Counted from the stretch's first letter, positions 6,098 through 14,988 are shown. The stretch is DNA of 40,353 bases from Henriciella sp. (GCA_027019605.1 JALUWJ010000214.1:1-40353); one strand, 5' to 3'. Numbers and translations: made by a program. Notes: generated from the sequence alone by a model not told the origin.

Positions 6098-8443
6098 ATG
6101 AGTTCGCTACGTTTTGTCTTTGCTGCCGTTTTCCTTTCCGTGCTCGCGCAAGCGATGCTGGTATTTGCTCAAAACACGGTGGATGCGAGTGAATTCGAGC
6201 AACCATTGAGTTTGCAAGCCGACCGAATTGAACAGTTCGACGAGGCGCTGAATTCGAGTGGTTCGGATCTCGATGAGCTTGCGGATGCCATTCGACTGGA
6301 ACGTCCAGAGTATCGAGGCATACTTGATCGCATCGAGCGAGAGGTGTCACTGGCGCAAGAAGAAGTCGACATACTAGCGCCGGATGAAAACGGTGTATCG
6401 ATCGATGAAAATGCCCGGGCATTCGCATTAAGGCGTCTGGCTGCGCTTAGACTGACACAGCGACGGGCGGAGCGTCAGTATGACGAACTCGACCGGCTTC
6501 TCGGCGAGATCTCAAGTGTCCGGCGAAGTCGGCTCATCGGAGAAATCACGCGTCGCGGAGAGTCTGCACTGGCCCCATCGGTATGGACCAATGCTTCAAA
6601 TAAAGCGTCGTCGCGGATATCCGAATTCAACGCGCATCTTTCAGCGTGGGCGTCCGAGCGCAGCGACGCCGAGCGCTATTGGATTGATCTATCGATCATC
6701 ATCACCGCTTTCATCGGTGCTATCATTCTCTTTTGGCCAATTAGAAGCTGGGCGAATGGAACGTTCCTGCATGCCCTGCAAAAACGCCATGCCACGCCAG
6801 TTTCTCGTGCGCTGGGTCTAGTCCTCCGCATCGTTTTCCGTATGGCGCCTGGTGTTCTTGGCGGATTGGTCGTGCTCGAAGCGCTTCGTTATACGGGGTT
6901 TTTGGTCGATGAGGGCGCAGCTGTGGCCCGCGCTCTATGGCACGGCCTGTTGCTGATCTTATTTTCTGAAGCATTCACCACCAGCGTTTTTGCTCCAAAA
7001 CTTGAGAATTGGCGCATCATTCCCGTCTCAACTGAAACCGCGCGCCGGGCTCGAGTTTTCTCGTTGGTAGCTGCCATCGCTTTAGCCATTGATCTCGCGT
7101 TCACCAGCTCTTTAACGCTCGCAGATGCGACCGGCGCGATCCTTCAGGCGGGGCGGGCCATCACGACGCTCATATTACTCGCATTGCTTTTCTTTGCCGG
7201 TAGGGCAGGTGTGTGGTCCTTAAGTCCAACACGCGCACACGAAGTGTCTCAAAGCACCCAGACAACGCTTAGTATTGTGCGCAAGCTGACACGCCCGATC
7301 GCGATCCTTCTGCTCGTCGCATGGCTTGTTGGATATCAGAGCTTCGCCCACTTCTTTACAACTCGCGCGGTCTTGTTCGCGTTCCTTTTGCTCGGAACGT
7401 GGATTTTGCGAGACTCCATTCAGTCTTTGCTCGCTGGGCTCGACAAACAAGCCGCGCGCCGTGCGCAAGGTAGTGACCAAACTGAAGAAACCGTGTTCGG
7501 ATTCTGGGGCGGGGTGCTCGCAGATGGGCTTTTGCTACTCCTTATAGCACCATTGCTTTTACTGATATCTGGGCAAAGCTGGTCAGACGTTCGTGGCATC
7601 ATGTCTGATGCGTTCGAAGGCGTGGACATTGGCGGGATTCGATTCTCGCTCTCCGAAATTCTAGCCGCGGCTTTTGTGTTCGCAGCCGTTCTTGGTGTGA
7701 CGCGCATTATCCAGATCGTTCTGGATCGGCGCCTATTCTCCAACTCTCGCGCAGATCAAGGCTTCAGAAATTCATTTCGTACGCTGCTCGGTTATCTAGG
7801 ACTGATCGTAGCAACTATTATGGCGATAACGGCGATCGGATTGGATTTGTCCAACCTTGCCATCGTTGCAGGTGCCCTCTCCGTTGGGATCGGCTTTGGG
7901 CTGCAGAGCATCGTAAACAACTTCGTTTCAGGTCTTATTCTTCTCTTTGAACGCCCCATCAAAGTCGGCGACTGGATCGTAACTGCGTCAGGAGAGGGGT
8001 TCGTCAAAAAGATCAAAATCAGATCGACTGAGATAGAAACATTCGAGAACGCCGCCATCATCGTTCCAAACTCAGAACTGATTTCGGCGGCTGTCCAAAA
8101 CTGGACGCTTAAAGATAAACGCCGCCGCATCAGCGTCGATGTCGGCGTGCATTATAAGTCTGACCCCAAGCAAGTGCATCAGCTTTTAATGGATGTCGCC
8201 CGCGCAAGCTCCAAGGTCATCGCATATCCCCCACCTTTTGTGCTGTTTAAAGGCTTCGGAGATAGCTCGCTCGATTTTGAAGTGCGCGTCTTTATCGCCA
8301 ATGTCGATGATCGGTTTAACGTTCAAAACGACCTTCGGATCGAAATCTTCTCTGCCTTCTTAGAACACGGAATTGAGATCCCGTTTCCACAGCGCGACAT
8401 TCATATCATTCCTCGTACCGAAAAAGATGTTGAGGACGATTAG
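6098..8443 (+). CDS. Large MscS-family mechanosensitive channel
   Basis: This inner-membrane channel would release solutes when membrane tension rises. A signal peptide (about 1-24) precedes a periplasmic helical region (about 25-190) rich in charged coiled-coil sequence. About ten membrane segments follow. The MscS core is at about 580-760: the pore helix LSNLAIVAGALSVGIGFGLQSIVNNFVSGLILLFERPIKVGDWI with its Gly/Ala pattern, then the beta domain (GEGFVKKIKIRSTEIETFENAAIIVPNSELISAAVQNWT) and the C-terminal alpha/beta domain. At 781 residues it belongs with the larger MscK/YbiO-like proteins with periplasmic extensions. The stop overlaps the start of a small gene at 8443, suggesting coupling. 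It is preceded by a dyad site and is one of two MscS genes in the window. Confidence 0.95.
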   Translation: MSSLRFVFAAVFLSVLAQAMLVFAQNTVDASEFEQPLSLQADRIEQFDEALNSSGSDLDELADAIRLERPEYRGILDRIEREVSLAQEEVDILAPDENGVSIDENARAFALRRLAALRLTQRRAERQYDELDRLLGEISSVRRSRLIGEITRRGESALAPSVWTNASNKASSRISEFNAHLSAWASERSDAERYWIDLSIIITAFIGAIILFWPIRSWANGTFLHALQKRHATPVSRALGLVLRIVFRMAPGVLGGLVVLEALRYTGFLVDEGAAVARALWHGLLLILFSEAFTTSVFAPKLENWRIIPVSTETARRARVFSLVAAIALAIDLAFTSSLTLADATGAILQAGRAITTLILLALLFFAGRAGVWSLSPTRAHEVSQSTQTTLSIVRKLTRPIAILLLVAWLVGYQSFAHFFTTRAVLFAFLLLGTWILRDSIQSLLAGLDKQAARRAQGSDQTEETVFGFWGGVLADGLLLLLIAPLLLLISGQSWSDVRGIMSDAFEGVDIGGIRFSLSEILAAAFVFAAVLGVTRIIQIVLDRRLFSNSRADQGFRNSFRTLLGYLGLIVATIMAITAIGLDLSNLAIVAGALSVGIGFGLQSIVNNFVSGLILLFERPIKVGDWIVTASGEGFVKKIKIRSTEIETFENAAIIVPNSELISAAVQNWTLKDKRRRISVDVGVHYKSDPKQVHQLLMDVARASSKVIAYPPPFVLFKGFGDSSLDFEVRVFIANVDDRFNVQNDLRIEIFSAFLEHGIEIPFPQRDIHIIPRTEKDVEDD

Positions 8444-8619
8444 TGACGTTTTGGACGATCAGCTTTTTGATTACTCGTTTTATCCTGGTCATCGAACATA
8501 GCGTCAGACAGTATCGAAAAACCTGTCGCCAAGCGTTTCAGGGCAATGATGAGGCGGTGCGCGAAGCGTGTGAATATCTGGTCCATACTGACCAGATAAG
8601 ATCTCTTTTAATATCGTAA
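8443..8619 (+). CDS. Small hypothetical protein, coupled to MscS gene
   Basis: A GTG start overlaps the MscS stop codon by one base, and the frame runs for 58 residues. The N-terminus (FWTISFLITRFILVIEHSV) could be a membrane segment; the rest is a charged helix (CRQAFQGNDEAVREACEYLV). The overlap and amphipathic composition support a real coupled gene, but I see no family. It might be a small accessory subunit. It could also be chance. Confidence 0.4.
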   Translation: MTFWTISFLITRFILVIEHSVRQYRKTCRQAFQGNDEAVREACEYLVHTDQIRSLLIS

Positions 8620-8657
8620 TAGCGAATTTGTTTCGACCTTATGATCGGAAAACGCGA

Positions 8658-9536
8658 TTACTCGGCCCAGAATGGGGCTTCCAAATCACCTTTTTGATAT
8701 TCGTTCGTGACCTCATAAAGCAGATCTAGAGCCTGTTCGTAGACCTCACTGGCCGTATCGGTTTGGTAAGCGACGTAAAGTGGGTATGGAAAGATAGGGG
8801 CATCCTTCGCCTCGTATAAATAGCCCTCTTCCAAGTGAGGCGTGACCAGACGGCGTGGCATATACCCCGCAGCATTTGCACTAATCAAAAACGGTGCCCC
8901 GAAAAATCCAAGACCAACCGTCGTTCGCACGGCCAGATAATCAGGTAATTTGTGAGAATGCTGTTCGTGAAACGCAGGCCCCCAATCAACGTACATGTAG
9001 CGATCTTCAAACCCGCGATCCGGATCCGTCGTGACCAAAATGAGCTCGTCATCCATCAAATGTTTGACTTCAATATCGGCTCTCAGCCTCGGTTGGTGCA
9101 TCACGGCAATATCGATTAATCCTTCCGACAGACGGTGCGACAATGCCAGAGGTGTTCCGACCTCAGCGCGGAAGGCAACACGCGGCAATTCTGATCTTAA
9201 GCTGATCAGCCACTGCGTCAGTAGCTGGCTCCAAAGGCTGTATTGTCCACCAATAACGAGTATCTCATCAAACCGATCGGGAACGCCCGCCTGGTGTTTT
9301 CCCTGTTCCCACGCACGCACCATCGCCCGTGCATACCGTTCAAAGTGATGACCAGCCGAGGTGAGCCGCGCCCCAGACTTGGAACGCTCGAACACGATTT
9401 GACCGAGCCTTTCTTCCAAGTTCTTAATTCTCATGCTCACCGTAGACTGTGTGACGTGGACTTTCTTCGACGCCTCGAAAAACGTCCCGGTTTCGATAAC
9501 CGCTAGAAATGTACGGGCGACTTCAACATCAATCAT
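8658..9536 (-). CDS. LysR-family transcriptional regulator
   Basis: The 292-residue protein has an N-terminal winged helix-turn-helix (about 3-60: VEVARTFLAVIETGTFFEASKKVHVTQSTVSMRIKNLEERLG with FERSKSGARLTSAG). A periplasmic-binding-like effector domain follows (about 90-290). Length and domain order are normal. The ligand is not predictable. A dyad site, ATTCG-N5-GTGAA, lies 30 bp upstream of its start. The fuller consensus ATTCG-N5-CGAAT has the T-N11-A spacing that LysR proteins bind, so it may regulate itself and the surrounding cassette. Its 3' end faces the small gene at 8443-8619. Confidence 0.93.
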   Translation of the reverse strand: MIDVEVARTFLAVIETGTFFEASKKVHVTQSTVSMRIKNLEERLGQIVFERSKSGARLTSAGHHFERYARAMVRAWEQGKHQAGVPDRFDEILVIGGQYSLWSQLLTQWLISLRSELPRVAFRAEVGTPLALSHRLSEGLIDIAVMHQPRLRADIEVKHLMDDELILVTTDPDRGFEDRYMYVDWGPAFHEQHSHKLPDYLAVRTTVGLGFFGAPFLISANAAGYMPRRLVTPHLEEGYLYEAKDAPIFPYPLYVAYQTDTASEVYEQALDLLYEVTNEYQKGDLEAPFWAE

Positions 9537-9565
9537 TTGTATTTCCGATCTAAACCATCAAAACT

Positions 9566-9580
9566 ATTCGCTTTTGTGAA
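9566..9580. promoter_or_regulatory. Dyad site 3 (ATTCG-N5-GTGAA)
   Basis: The left half-site is exact and the right half is degenerate. It lies 30 bp upstream of the LysR start, where autoregulation would act. Confidence 0.45.
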
Positions 9581-9599
9581 CTATTAGTCTGGTCATAAT

Positions 9600-9784
9600 G
9601 AGCTGGCAAGCCGAGCCCCTTTTCGGTGAGCCATTAGTGTGCACCCGGCCTTCACGTCTCCCCGAAAATTGCAACGTGAAGCGCCTGGTTGCTGGGTGAG
9701 GCTAGGTCCTCACTGGATCGTGCCAATAAACCCGGCCCGGGACTGTACTTAAGTCCCGGGCTCCATCTCCCATGAGGCCTTCAC
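9600..9784 (+). promoter_or_regulatory. Structured leader of mgtE, candidate Mg2+-responsive RNA
   Basis: The 185-nt leader can form three stem-loops: TTCACGT/ACGTGAA (9651-9657 with 9674-9680), GTGAGG/CCTCAC (9696-9701 with 9708-9713), and a 10-bp stem GCCCGGGACT/AGTCCCGGGC (9735-9744 with 9752-9761) with a 7-nt loop. The last stem ends 23 bases before the mgtE start and has no U tract. Magnesium transporter genes often carry riboswitch leaders. The segment CTGGGTGAGGCTAGG recalls the M-box opening, but the rest of that motif is not recognisable. Confidence 0.45.
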
Positions 9785-11164
9785 ATGACCGCGCTCGCTG
9801 AACAACAGGACGAACGAACCGAAATCGAGCTCATCGAATCGCTCACTCAGCTCATCGAAACTGAAGCTCAGGAAAAAATTACGTCGCTTTTGAGCGCTAT
9901 GCCCGAAGCGGATGCGCGCCACCTCTTGTTTCGCCTAGAGCAAGATCAATTACGCCAAGTCATCGCGCTCGCAGCACCTGAAACAATCAGCGACATTATC
10001 GAGCCCCTTCCTGATGTCGAAATCGCGATGCTGCTGGAGGATATTGAGCCAACCCGCGCTGCGGAGATTTTGGCCGGTTTCACCGCGGCCGATCAAGCGC
10101 ATATTCTGGATGAACTCGGCTCGGAAGATGCTGCCGCGGTTACAGCGGCCATCGATATCGAGGTCGCCGAAGATATCTCGCGCCTCCAAGCCTATCCTGA
10201 AAATTCAGCTGGATGGCTGATGAACCCGTCGCCTTTGGTGTTCAGCGCATCTGAAACAATAGGGGACGTGCTAAAACGCATCGTCGAAGACGAGAACGCA
10301 CTCGATCACGCCGAAGGTCAGCATCCTTATGTCATAGACGCAGAAGGGCGATTGATCGGATTTGTAAGCTTGCAAACGCTACTGACCGCCAAGCGGTCCA
10401 CCACGCTCGATGAAGCGTCGAAAATTGCAGTATCTGTTTCCGATAACGCCTCATTGGATGACCTTAGAGACTTTTTTGACGAGCATGATTTCCTCGGCGC
10501 TGCCATCACCAATGAGAACGGCATTCTGGTCGGTGCGATTTCAAAAGATACAGCAATGGAGGCGGTTCGCGACCGATTGCAATCGAATGCGCAAAAAGCA
10601 CGGGGCGTTGTGGAAGACGAACTTCGTACCATGCCGCTCCTCTTTAGATCGCGTCGCCGCCTTTCATGGCTCAGCGCCAACATCTTTTTAAACGTCATTG
10701 CGGCGAGCGTTATCTCGGCATTTGAACCGACGCTCGCTGCCGTGATCGCGCTCGCGGTTTTCTTACCCATGGTGTCCGACATGAGTGGCTGCTCTGGCAA
10801 CCAAGCCGTTGCGGTGTCCATGCGAGAAATCTCGCTCGGTCTCGCACGGCCAAACGACATATTTCGCGTTTGGCGAAAAGAGGTCATGGTTGGTCTTATC
10901 AACGGCGTCATTCTAGGGGCAATTATCGGTCTCGTTGTCTTTATATGGAAAGGCAACGTGGTGCTCGGCGGTGTCATCGGAACAGCGCTCGCCATCAATA
11001 CCGTTATCGCCGTCTCAATCGGCGGCTGCGTTCCGCTCCTTCTGAAACGGTTCAATGTCGATCCTGCGGTCGCCTCCGGGCCATTGCTGACGACCATCAC
11101 CGATATGGCTGGGTTCTTTCTCGTGCTCGGCCTGGCGACCCTGACTCTGCCTTGGTTGATATAA
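9785..11164 (+). CDS. mgtE: Magnesium transporter MgtE
   Basis: MgtE is a Mg2+-gated Mg2+ channel of the inner membrane. The 459-residue protein has the acidic MgtE N domain (about 30-130, with repeats such as LLEDIEPTRAAEILAGF), a CBS pair (about 140-255), a connecting helix and five membrane segments (about 300-459). The pore region shows FLPMVSDMSGCSGNQAVAV and DPAVASGPLLTTITDMAGFF, which fit the family. The pore motif MSGCSGNQA differs from the more usual MGGNVGTQ, so selectivity may differ. A structured leader precedes it. A small membrane protein gene follows after 18 bp, and an MscS gene after a terminator. Confidence 0.95.
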   Translation: MTALAEQQDERTEIELIESLTQLIETEAQEKITSLLSAMPEADARHLLFRLEQDQLRQVIALAAPETISDIIEPLPDVEIAMLLEDIEPTRAAEILAGFTAADQAHILDELGSEDAAAVTAAIDIEVAEDISRLQAYPENSAGWLMNPSPLVFSASETIGDVLKRIVEDENALDHAEGQHPYVIDAEGRLIGFVSLQTLLTAKRSTTLDEASKIAVSVSDNASLDDLRDFFDEHDFLGAAITNENGILVGAISKDTAMEAVRDRLQSNAQKARGVVEDELRTMPLLFRSRRRLSWLSANIFLNVIAASVISAFEPTLAAVIALAVFLPMVSDMSGCSGNQAVAVSMREISLGLARPNDIFRVWRKEVMVGLINGVILGAIIGLVVFIWKGNVVLGGVIGTALAINTVIAVSIGGCVPLLLKRFNVDPAVASGPLLTTITDMAGFFLVLGLATLTLPWLI

Positions 11165-11182
11165 AAATGGGAGGAAAAAAGG

Positions 11183-11368
11183 GTGAAACCAGAAAAACAA
11201 CAAGGACCGGGCCATCGTCTATTGGGCTATTGCCGCGACGCGCTGCTTATCGCCTTTGCAACAGGTATTCTTGCGCTACTTGCATTAACCTCTGAGACGA
11301 ACAGGAACGCAGATTCAGGGGCACTGGATCGTGCAGAGATTGGCTCGGATTGCGATTGCCCTTGTTAG
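11183..11368 (+). CDS. Small single-pass membrane protein
   Basis: The frame begins with GTG and has GGGAGGA upstream at good spacing, 18 bp after the mgtE stop. The 61 residues include one membrane segment at about 20-36 (ALLIAFATGILALLALT) and a C-terminal CDCPC cluster that could bind metal. It ends shortly before a terminator, so it is probably the last gene of the mgtE unit. I know no family. Confidence 0.5.
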   Translation: MKPEKQQGPGHRLLGYCRDALLIAFATGILALLALTSETNRNADSGALDRAEIGSDCDCPC

Positions 11369-11389
11369 AAAATAAGATCACTAAATCAA

Positions 11390-11409
11390 ACCGGAACCCG
11401 GTGTTTTTT
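11390..11409 (+). terminator. Intrinsic terminator after mgtE unit
   Basis: A short ACCGG-AAC-CCGGT hairpin at 11390-11402 is followed by six T residues (11404-11409). Confidence 0.6.
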
Positions 11410-11437
11410 ATCCAAACTTGCATAAAGGCGTGGGCGA

Positions 11438-12559
11438 TTGAGCTTCTTGAATAAAATTCCATTCGAAATAGGGACGCTTCCAGAGTGGCTTCAACCCCTC
11501 GCTGGACCTAGCTGGCCATGGTTGATGCTCGTCTTGCTTTTGACCCTAGCACTGATGATCTCGGTCTTTGCCAAACGCTTGGTAAGATCCTTGGCTCGGC
11601 GTAGATACGCTGATGAAAAGGCATTTGAAGGATCTGGCTGGGACCTTGCAGCGCCCGTTGTCCAATTGGTCGTTTTCGCCGCCGGCGCATTGCTCGCCGC
11701 AGACCTGACCGCAGTTTACGATACAAATAGACTAGATGCGATTTGGACGGGCGCGCTCATTAGCCTCGCCATTATTGCGGCTGCCGTTATGTTCTCAACT
11801 TGGATGGTGCGCTCCATGCGTTCCTTCGCGGCTAAGGCGCATGGTCATGGTCGTCGCAAAGTCGATGATACGGTCTTCATATTTGTCGGCTCCATGTTGC
11901 GCTATGCGATTTTTGCTGTCGCATTCTTGCTTGTGCTCGGTCAGTTCGGTTTTCAAACCGCCTCCCTCGTCGCTCTGGTCGGTGCGATTGGTCTTGCCCT
12001 CGCGCTCGCCCTCCAGGACACGCTAAAAGCAGTTGCGGCAGGCGTAATGCTAGCTGTCTTTAGACCTTTTAGGATCGGCGATTTTGTTGGGATCGCGAGC
12101 CAAGAAGGCGAAGTTCACGATATCACCCCGTTCGTGACCTCGATTAAACAAGTCGACAATAAAGTCATTTCGATTGCTAATGATCAGGTTTGGACTGAGC
12201 CAATCGTAAATCACACTCGAGATTCACGCCGCCGCCTCGATCTCTATTTCAATCTCGCATTTGAAGATGATGTCGAAACTGCGCTGAGCGCTTTGATAGA
12301 CGCGGCGCATGAATGCAGCGCCGTGATCACGCGTGACGAGACATGGTCTGGTGTCCACACAATGGCCGATTGGTGCATAAAGCTACGACTGCGTGCATGG
12401 GTGAGAACTGAAGACTTCGTGCAGGCCCGGTCAGATGTAACCAGATTGGTGCTGTCCAAATTCAAAGAGCGCGGTCTCTCAATTCCTTATCCAGCGCAAG
12501 TCGAATATCAGGTGCACAACCACAAATTTGGAACGCCGGGAGGGTCCGAAAATGACTAA
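11438..12559 (+). CDS. Small MscS-family mechanosensitive channel
   Basis: The 373-residue protein has an N-terminal membrane segment at about 28-46, further segments at about 70-90, 100-122 and 150-168, and the MscS pore helix at about 172-205 (QTASLVALVGAIGLALALALQDTLKAVAAGVMLAVFRPFRIGDFV). The beta domain and C-terminal alpha/beta domain follow. It is a compact MscS-type osmotic release channel. The start is TTG at 11438 with a weak AAGGCG upstream; no better ATG lies nearby. It is followed after 26 bp by the MscS-like gene at 12586, so the two are probably co-transcribed and may form mixed complexes. Confidence 0.93.
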   Translation: MSFLNKIPFEIGTLPEWLQPLAGPSWPWLMLVLLLTLALMISVFAKRLVRSLARRRYADEKAFEGSGWDLAAPVVQLVVFAAGALLAADLTAVYDTNRLDAIWTGALISLAIIAAAVMFSTWMVRSMRSFAAKAHGHGRRKVDDTVFIFVGSMLRYAIFAVAFLLVLGQFGFQTASLVALVGAIGLALALALQDTLKAVAAGVMLAVFRPFRIGDFVGIASQEGEVHDITPFVTSIKQVDNKVISIANDQVWTEPIVNHTRDSRRRLDLYFNLAFEDDVETALSALIDAAHECSAVITRDETWSGVHTMADWCIKLRLRAWVRTEDFVQARSDVTRLVLSKFKERGLSIPYPAQVEYQVHNHKFGTPGGSEND

Positions 12560-12585
12560 GCTGTCACCTTCCGTGGACATGCGGC

Positions 12586-13515
12586 GTGCCAATCGCTTTT
12601 AGCCCTTTTTTTCCGCCGCTCCTCTTAGCTGCGGCATGGATAGCTGCCGCCACACTTTTTGCGAGACGCTTAAAGCCCCGTGTTTTCTGGATCCATCTGA
12701 TGGTCTGTGGCGGTGCTATACTGTCCACTCTCATTCTCTTTGTTTGGCCAGCTGGATTAGCGTTTGGCGATCGTATTGCCCTCGAAATGTCGGCACTTAT
12801 CATCGCGTTTACCTGCGCCATCGCGGACCTGGTCTTAGTAACTCGGAGAACTTGGCGTCATGAAGTCAGTCTCTCCTCCGAGTTTCATCTCCTTGCTGCA
12901 AGGCTCATGGTTTGGGCCTGCTTTCTTATCTCGCTCATGATCAAAGTTGACCCCACGCTCCAAGCTTTAACCTGGTTTCTTGCCGGTTTAATTGTTTTGG
13001 TCGTTGGCGCGCTCTCGCCATTCCTAACCGGAGCACTTCAAGCCGAGCGACTAAAGTCCAATTTCGGCTACAAAGTCGATGACTGGGTCATCGTGCGAGA
13101 CAATGCCTACAAGCTCAATTCAATGAGGCGTTTTCAATGGGAGTTAGAAGGACCTTCGAAAGAAAAATTGAGCCTTGCGACGCGGACGATTTACCAACTT
13201 TTTCGGCGTTCAAACCTGTCGAAACCGTTTTCTCGAGTCCAACAATCTTTTTTTGTCGCATACTCAGAAGACGCTGAAACCGCGGTCGAGGCGCTTAACG
13301 CTAAGCTCGCTCAAATAGACTATCTCCATCTTTGCAATAATTTGGGCGTGGTAGTAGCGGGAGATCTCGAGCACGCGCTTGAAGTCCAGCTGAGCGCCTT
13401 GGTCGTCGCCATCGATGTCAAAAGAACTGAAAGTCTATTTAGAGACGAACTACGCCGCGTTTTTGATCAGTTCGGGGTCGAACTCTCAGATCAAACACCT
13501 GTCACATACCATTAG
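12586..13515 (+). CDS. Degenerate MscS-like membrane protein
   Basis: The 309-residue protein has four or five membrane segments in residues 1-155, then KVDDWVIV, which resembles the PFKVGDWV turn after the MscS pore helix. Its C-terminus (QQSFFVAYSEDAETAVEALNAKL onward) resembles the MscS alpha/beta domain. The Gly/Ala-patterned pore helix is missing, so it may not conduct by itself. The start is GTG at 12586. It follows the MscS gene at 11438 by 26 bp and may be an accessory or regulatory subunit. The distant MscS relation is inference; structure prediction would settle it. Confidence 0.6.
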   Translation: MPIAFSPFFPPLLLAAAWIAAATLFARRLKPRVFWIHLMVCGGAILSTLILFVWPAGLAFGDRIALEMSALIIAFTCAIADLVLVTRRTWRHEVSLSSEFHLLAARLMVWACFLISLMIKVDPTLQALTWFLAGLIVLVVGALSPFLTGALQAERLKSNFGYKVDDWVIVRDNAYKLNSMRRFQWELEGPSKEKLSLATRTIYQLFRRSNLSKPFSRVQQSFFVAYSEDAETAVEALNAKLAQIDYLHLCNNLGVVVAGDLEHALEVQLSALVVAIDVKRTESLFRDELRRVFDQFGVELSDQTPVTYH

Positions 13516-13541
13516 TATTTTGAATTCAAACGTTCAAATAA

Positions 13542-13556
13542 ATTCGTTTTTCGAAT
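13542..13556. promoter_or_regulatory. Dyad site 4 (perfect ATTCG-N5-CGAAT)
   Basis: A perfect inverted repeat with a TTTTT centre, 101 bp upstream of the CNNM/CorC-type gene. Confidence 0.6.
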
Positions 13557-13656
13557 GCTTCTATAAACTGCTACCTAACCCTGACTCGCGCGTCGATACG
13601 CATGAGCTACAATCGAATTTCCAATACCTACAAAGCTAACAGAAAAGAGATCGCAT

Positions 13657-14988
13657 ATGAGCGACGCCAACATCTTACTACCCGCCCTCGCTGTGCTCGG
13701 TCTCATCTGCATGTCTGCATTTTTCTCTGGATCCGAAACCGGTTTGACCAGTGTCGCGCGCGAAAAAATCCATGCCTTGAAAATGGAGGGTAATCGCCGC
13801 GCCGAAACGCTCGGGCGAATTCGTGAAGATACCGAGGGACTAATCGGCGCCATTCTCCTCGGAAACAATGTCGTCAACATTGCCGCGTCAGCCATCGCGA
13901 CAGCGATCGCAATCGAACTTTTTGGACAGTCCGGCGTCGTCTTTGCAACGGCGGCTATGACGGTTTTGGTGCTCGTCTTTGCTGAAGTACTTCCGAAAAC
14001 ATATGCGGTGCGGCACGCCGAGAGCGTCGCATTGGCGGTGGCACCGGCTTTTGTGATCATTACTAAAATCTTCGCCCCATTCACACGAGCTGTCCAATTC
14101 GTCGTCAATTTGGTGATCGACCTTTTCAGTCCTGAACCACCTTCGAGCATGTCGGGCGCAGATGCGCTGCGCGGAGCTATTAACATGTACCATGAAGAAG
14201 GAGAGGTTGCGCCAGAAGATAAGTTCATGCTGAGCGGGATCATCGATTTGGATGTGACCGACGTTCGTGACATCATGATCCATCGCGGCGATATGTTCTC
14301 AATCAACGCAGATGCGCCCGTAAAAGAAATCGCGAAGCAAATCGCCGATAGCTGCCATACGCGGATACCGGTCTGGAAAGGCGACGCCAACAATTTCATC
14401 GGCGTGCTCCACACCAAAGATCTCTTCCGCGCCTTGCAAAATCACGAAGGTGACCTCGATACGCTTGTTCTCAGCGAACTCATGCGCCCCGTTCTGTTTG
14501 TACCAGGAACGACGACTTTGAAAAATCAACTGGCAGCTTTCCGGCGGCAACGATCCCACTTTGCGCTCGTGGTAGACGACTTTGGAGGCGTGGCGGGCTT
14601 GGTCACTCTTGAAGACATCTTAGAAGAGGTTGTCGGAGAAATCGAAGACGAGCACGACATCCCAGAAACCGATCGAATCAAGGCTAACAAAGACGGCTCG
14701 ATTGATGTCGATGGTGACTTGCCCTTGCGCGAAATCAATAAGTTCCGCAACTGGCAGCTACCTGACCAGGATTCTAAGACCATTGCCGGCCTTGTCATGC
14801 ACGCTGTTCAATGCGTCCCAGAAGCCGATTCAATTCACTCGATTGGAAAGTATATGGTGCGCGTTCTAAACCGCACAGATAGCCAGATCTTGCGACTTAA
14901 AGTTCGAGAAACAGGTGAGCAAAAGACAGGTTCAAAACGACAAGACGAAACATCGCTTGAGCCCGACGAAAAGGAAGTCGAACAATGA
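13657..14988 (+). CDS. CNNM/CorC-type (HlyC/CorC) transporter
   Basis: The 443-residue protein has the DUF21 (CNNM) membrane domain at about 5-180, with SGSETGLTSVAREKI and LLGNNVVNIAAS. A CBS pair follows at about 205-325 (VRDIMIHRGDM, TRIPVWKGDANNFIGVLHTKDLF, SHFALVVDDFGGVAGLVTLEDILEEVVGEI), then a CorC_HlyC domain at about 345-415. Prokaryotic CNNM proteins export Mg2+ with Na+. With MgtE upstream, the cassette can both import and export Mg2+. The stop overlaps the next start (ATGA at 14985), so the SRPBCC protein is translationally coupled. The C-terminal 25 residues are charged and probably disordered. A perfect dyad lies 101 bp upstream. Confidence 0.93.
   Translation: MSDANILLPALAVLGLICMSAFFSGSETGLTSVAREKIHALKMEGNRRAETLGRIREDTEGLIGAILLGNNVVNIAASAIATAIAIELFGQSGVVFATAAMTVLVLVFAEVLPKTYAVRHAESVALAVAPAFVIITKIFAPFTRAVQFVVNLVIDLFSPEPPSSMSGADALRGAINMYHEEGEVAPEDKFMLSGIIDLDVTDVRDIMIHRGDMFSINADAPVKEIAKQIADSCHTRIPVWKGDANNFIGVLHTKDLFRALQNHEGDLDTLVLSELMRPVLFVPGTTTLKNQLAAFRRQRSHFALVVDDFGGVAGLVTLEDILEEVVGEIEDEHDIPETDRIKANKDGSIDVDGDLPLREINKFRNWQLPDQDSKTIAGLVMHAVQCVPEADSIHSIGKYMVRVLNRTDSQILRLKVRETGEQKTGSKRQDETSLEPDEKEVEQ

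Noticed and set aside
8611-8627. A further dyad copy (ATATCG then CGAAT)
   Set aside because: The spacer is 6 bp, the left half is weak, and it lies at the end of a gene between convergent units, so it was not counted as an operator.
9600-9784. A confident M-box (ykoK) call for the mgtE leader
   Set aside because: Only a short GGTGAGGCT-like segment matches. The rest of the conserved M-box structure is not recognisable, so only a generic structured leader is reported.
10327-11100. 257-residue minus-strand frame opposite mgtE
   Set aside because: It is Ser/Thr/Met-rich, has no family resemblance, and lies fully inside a well-supported gene.
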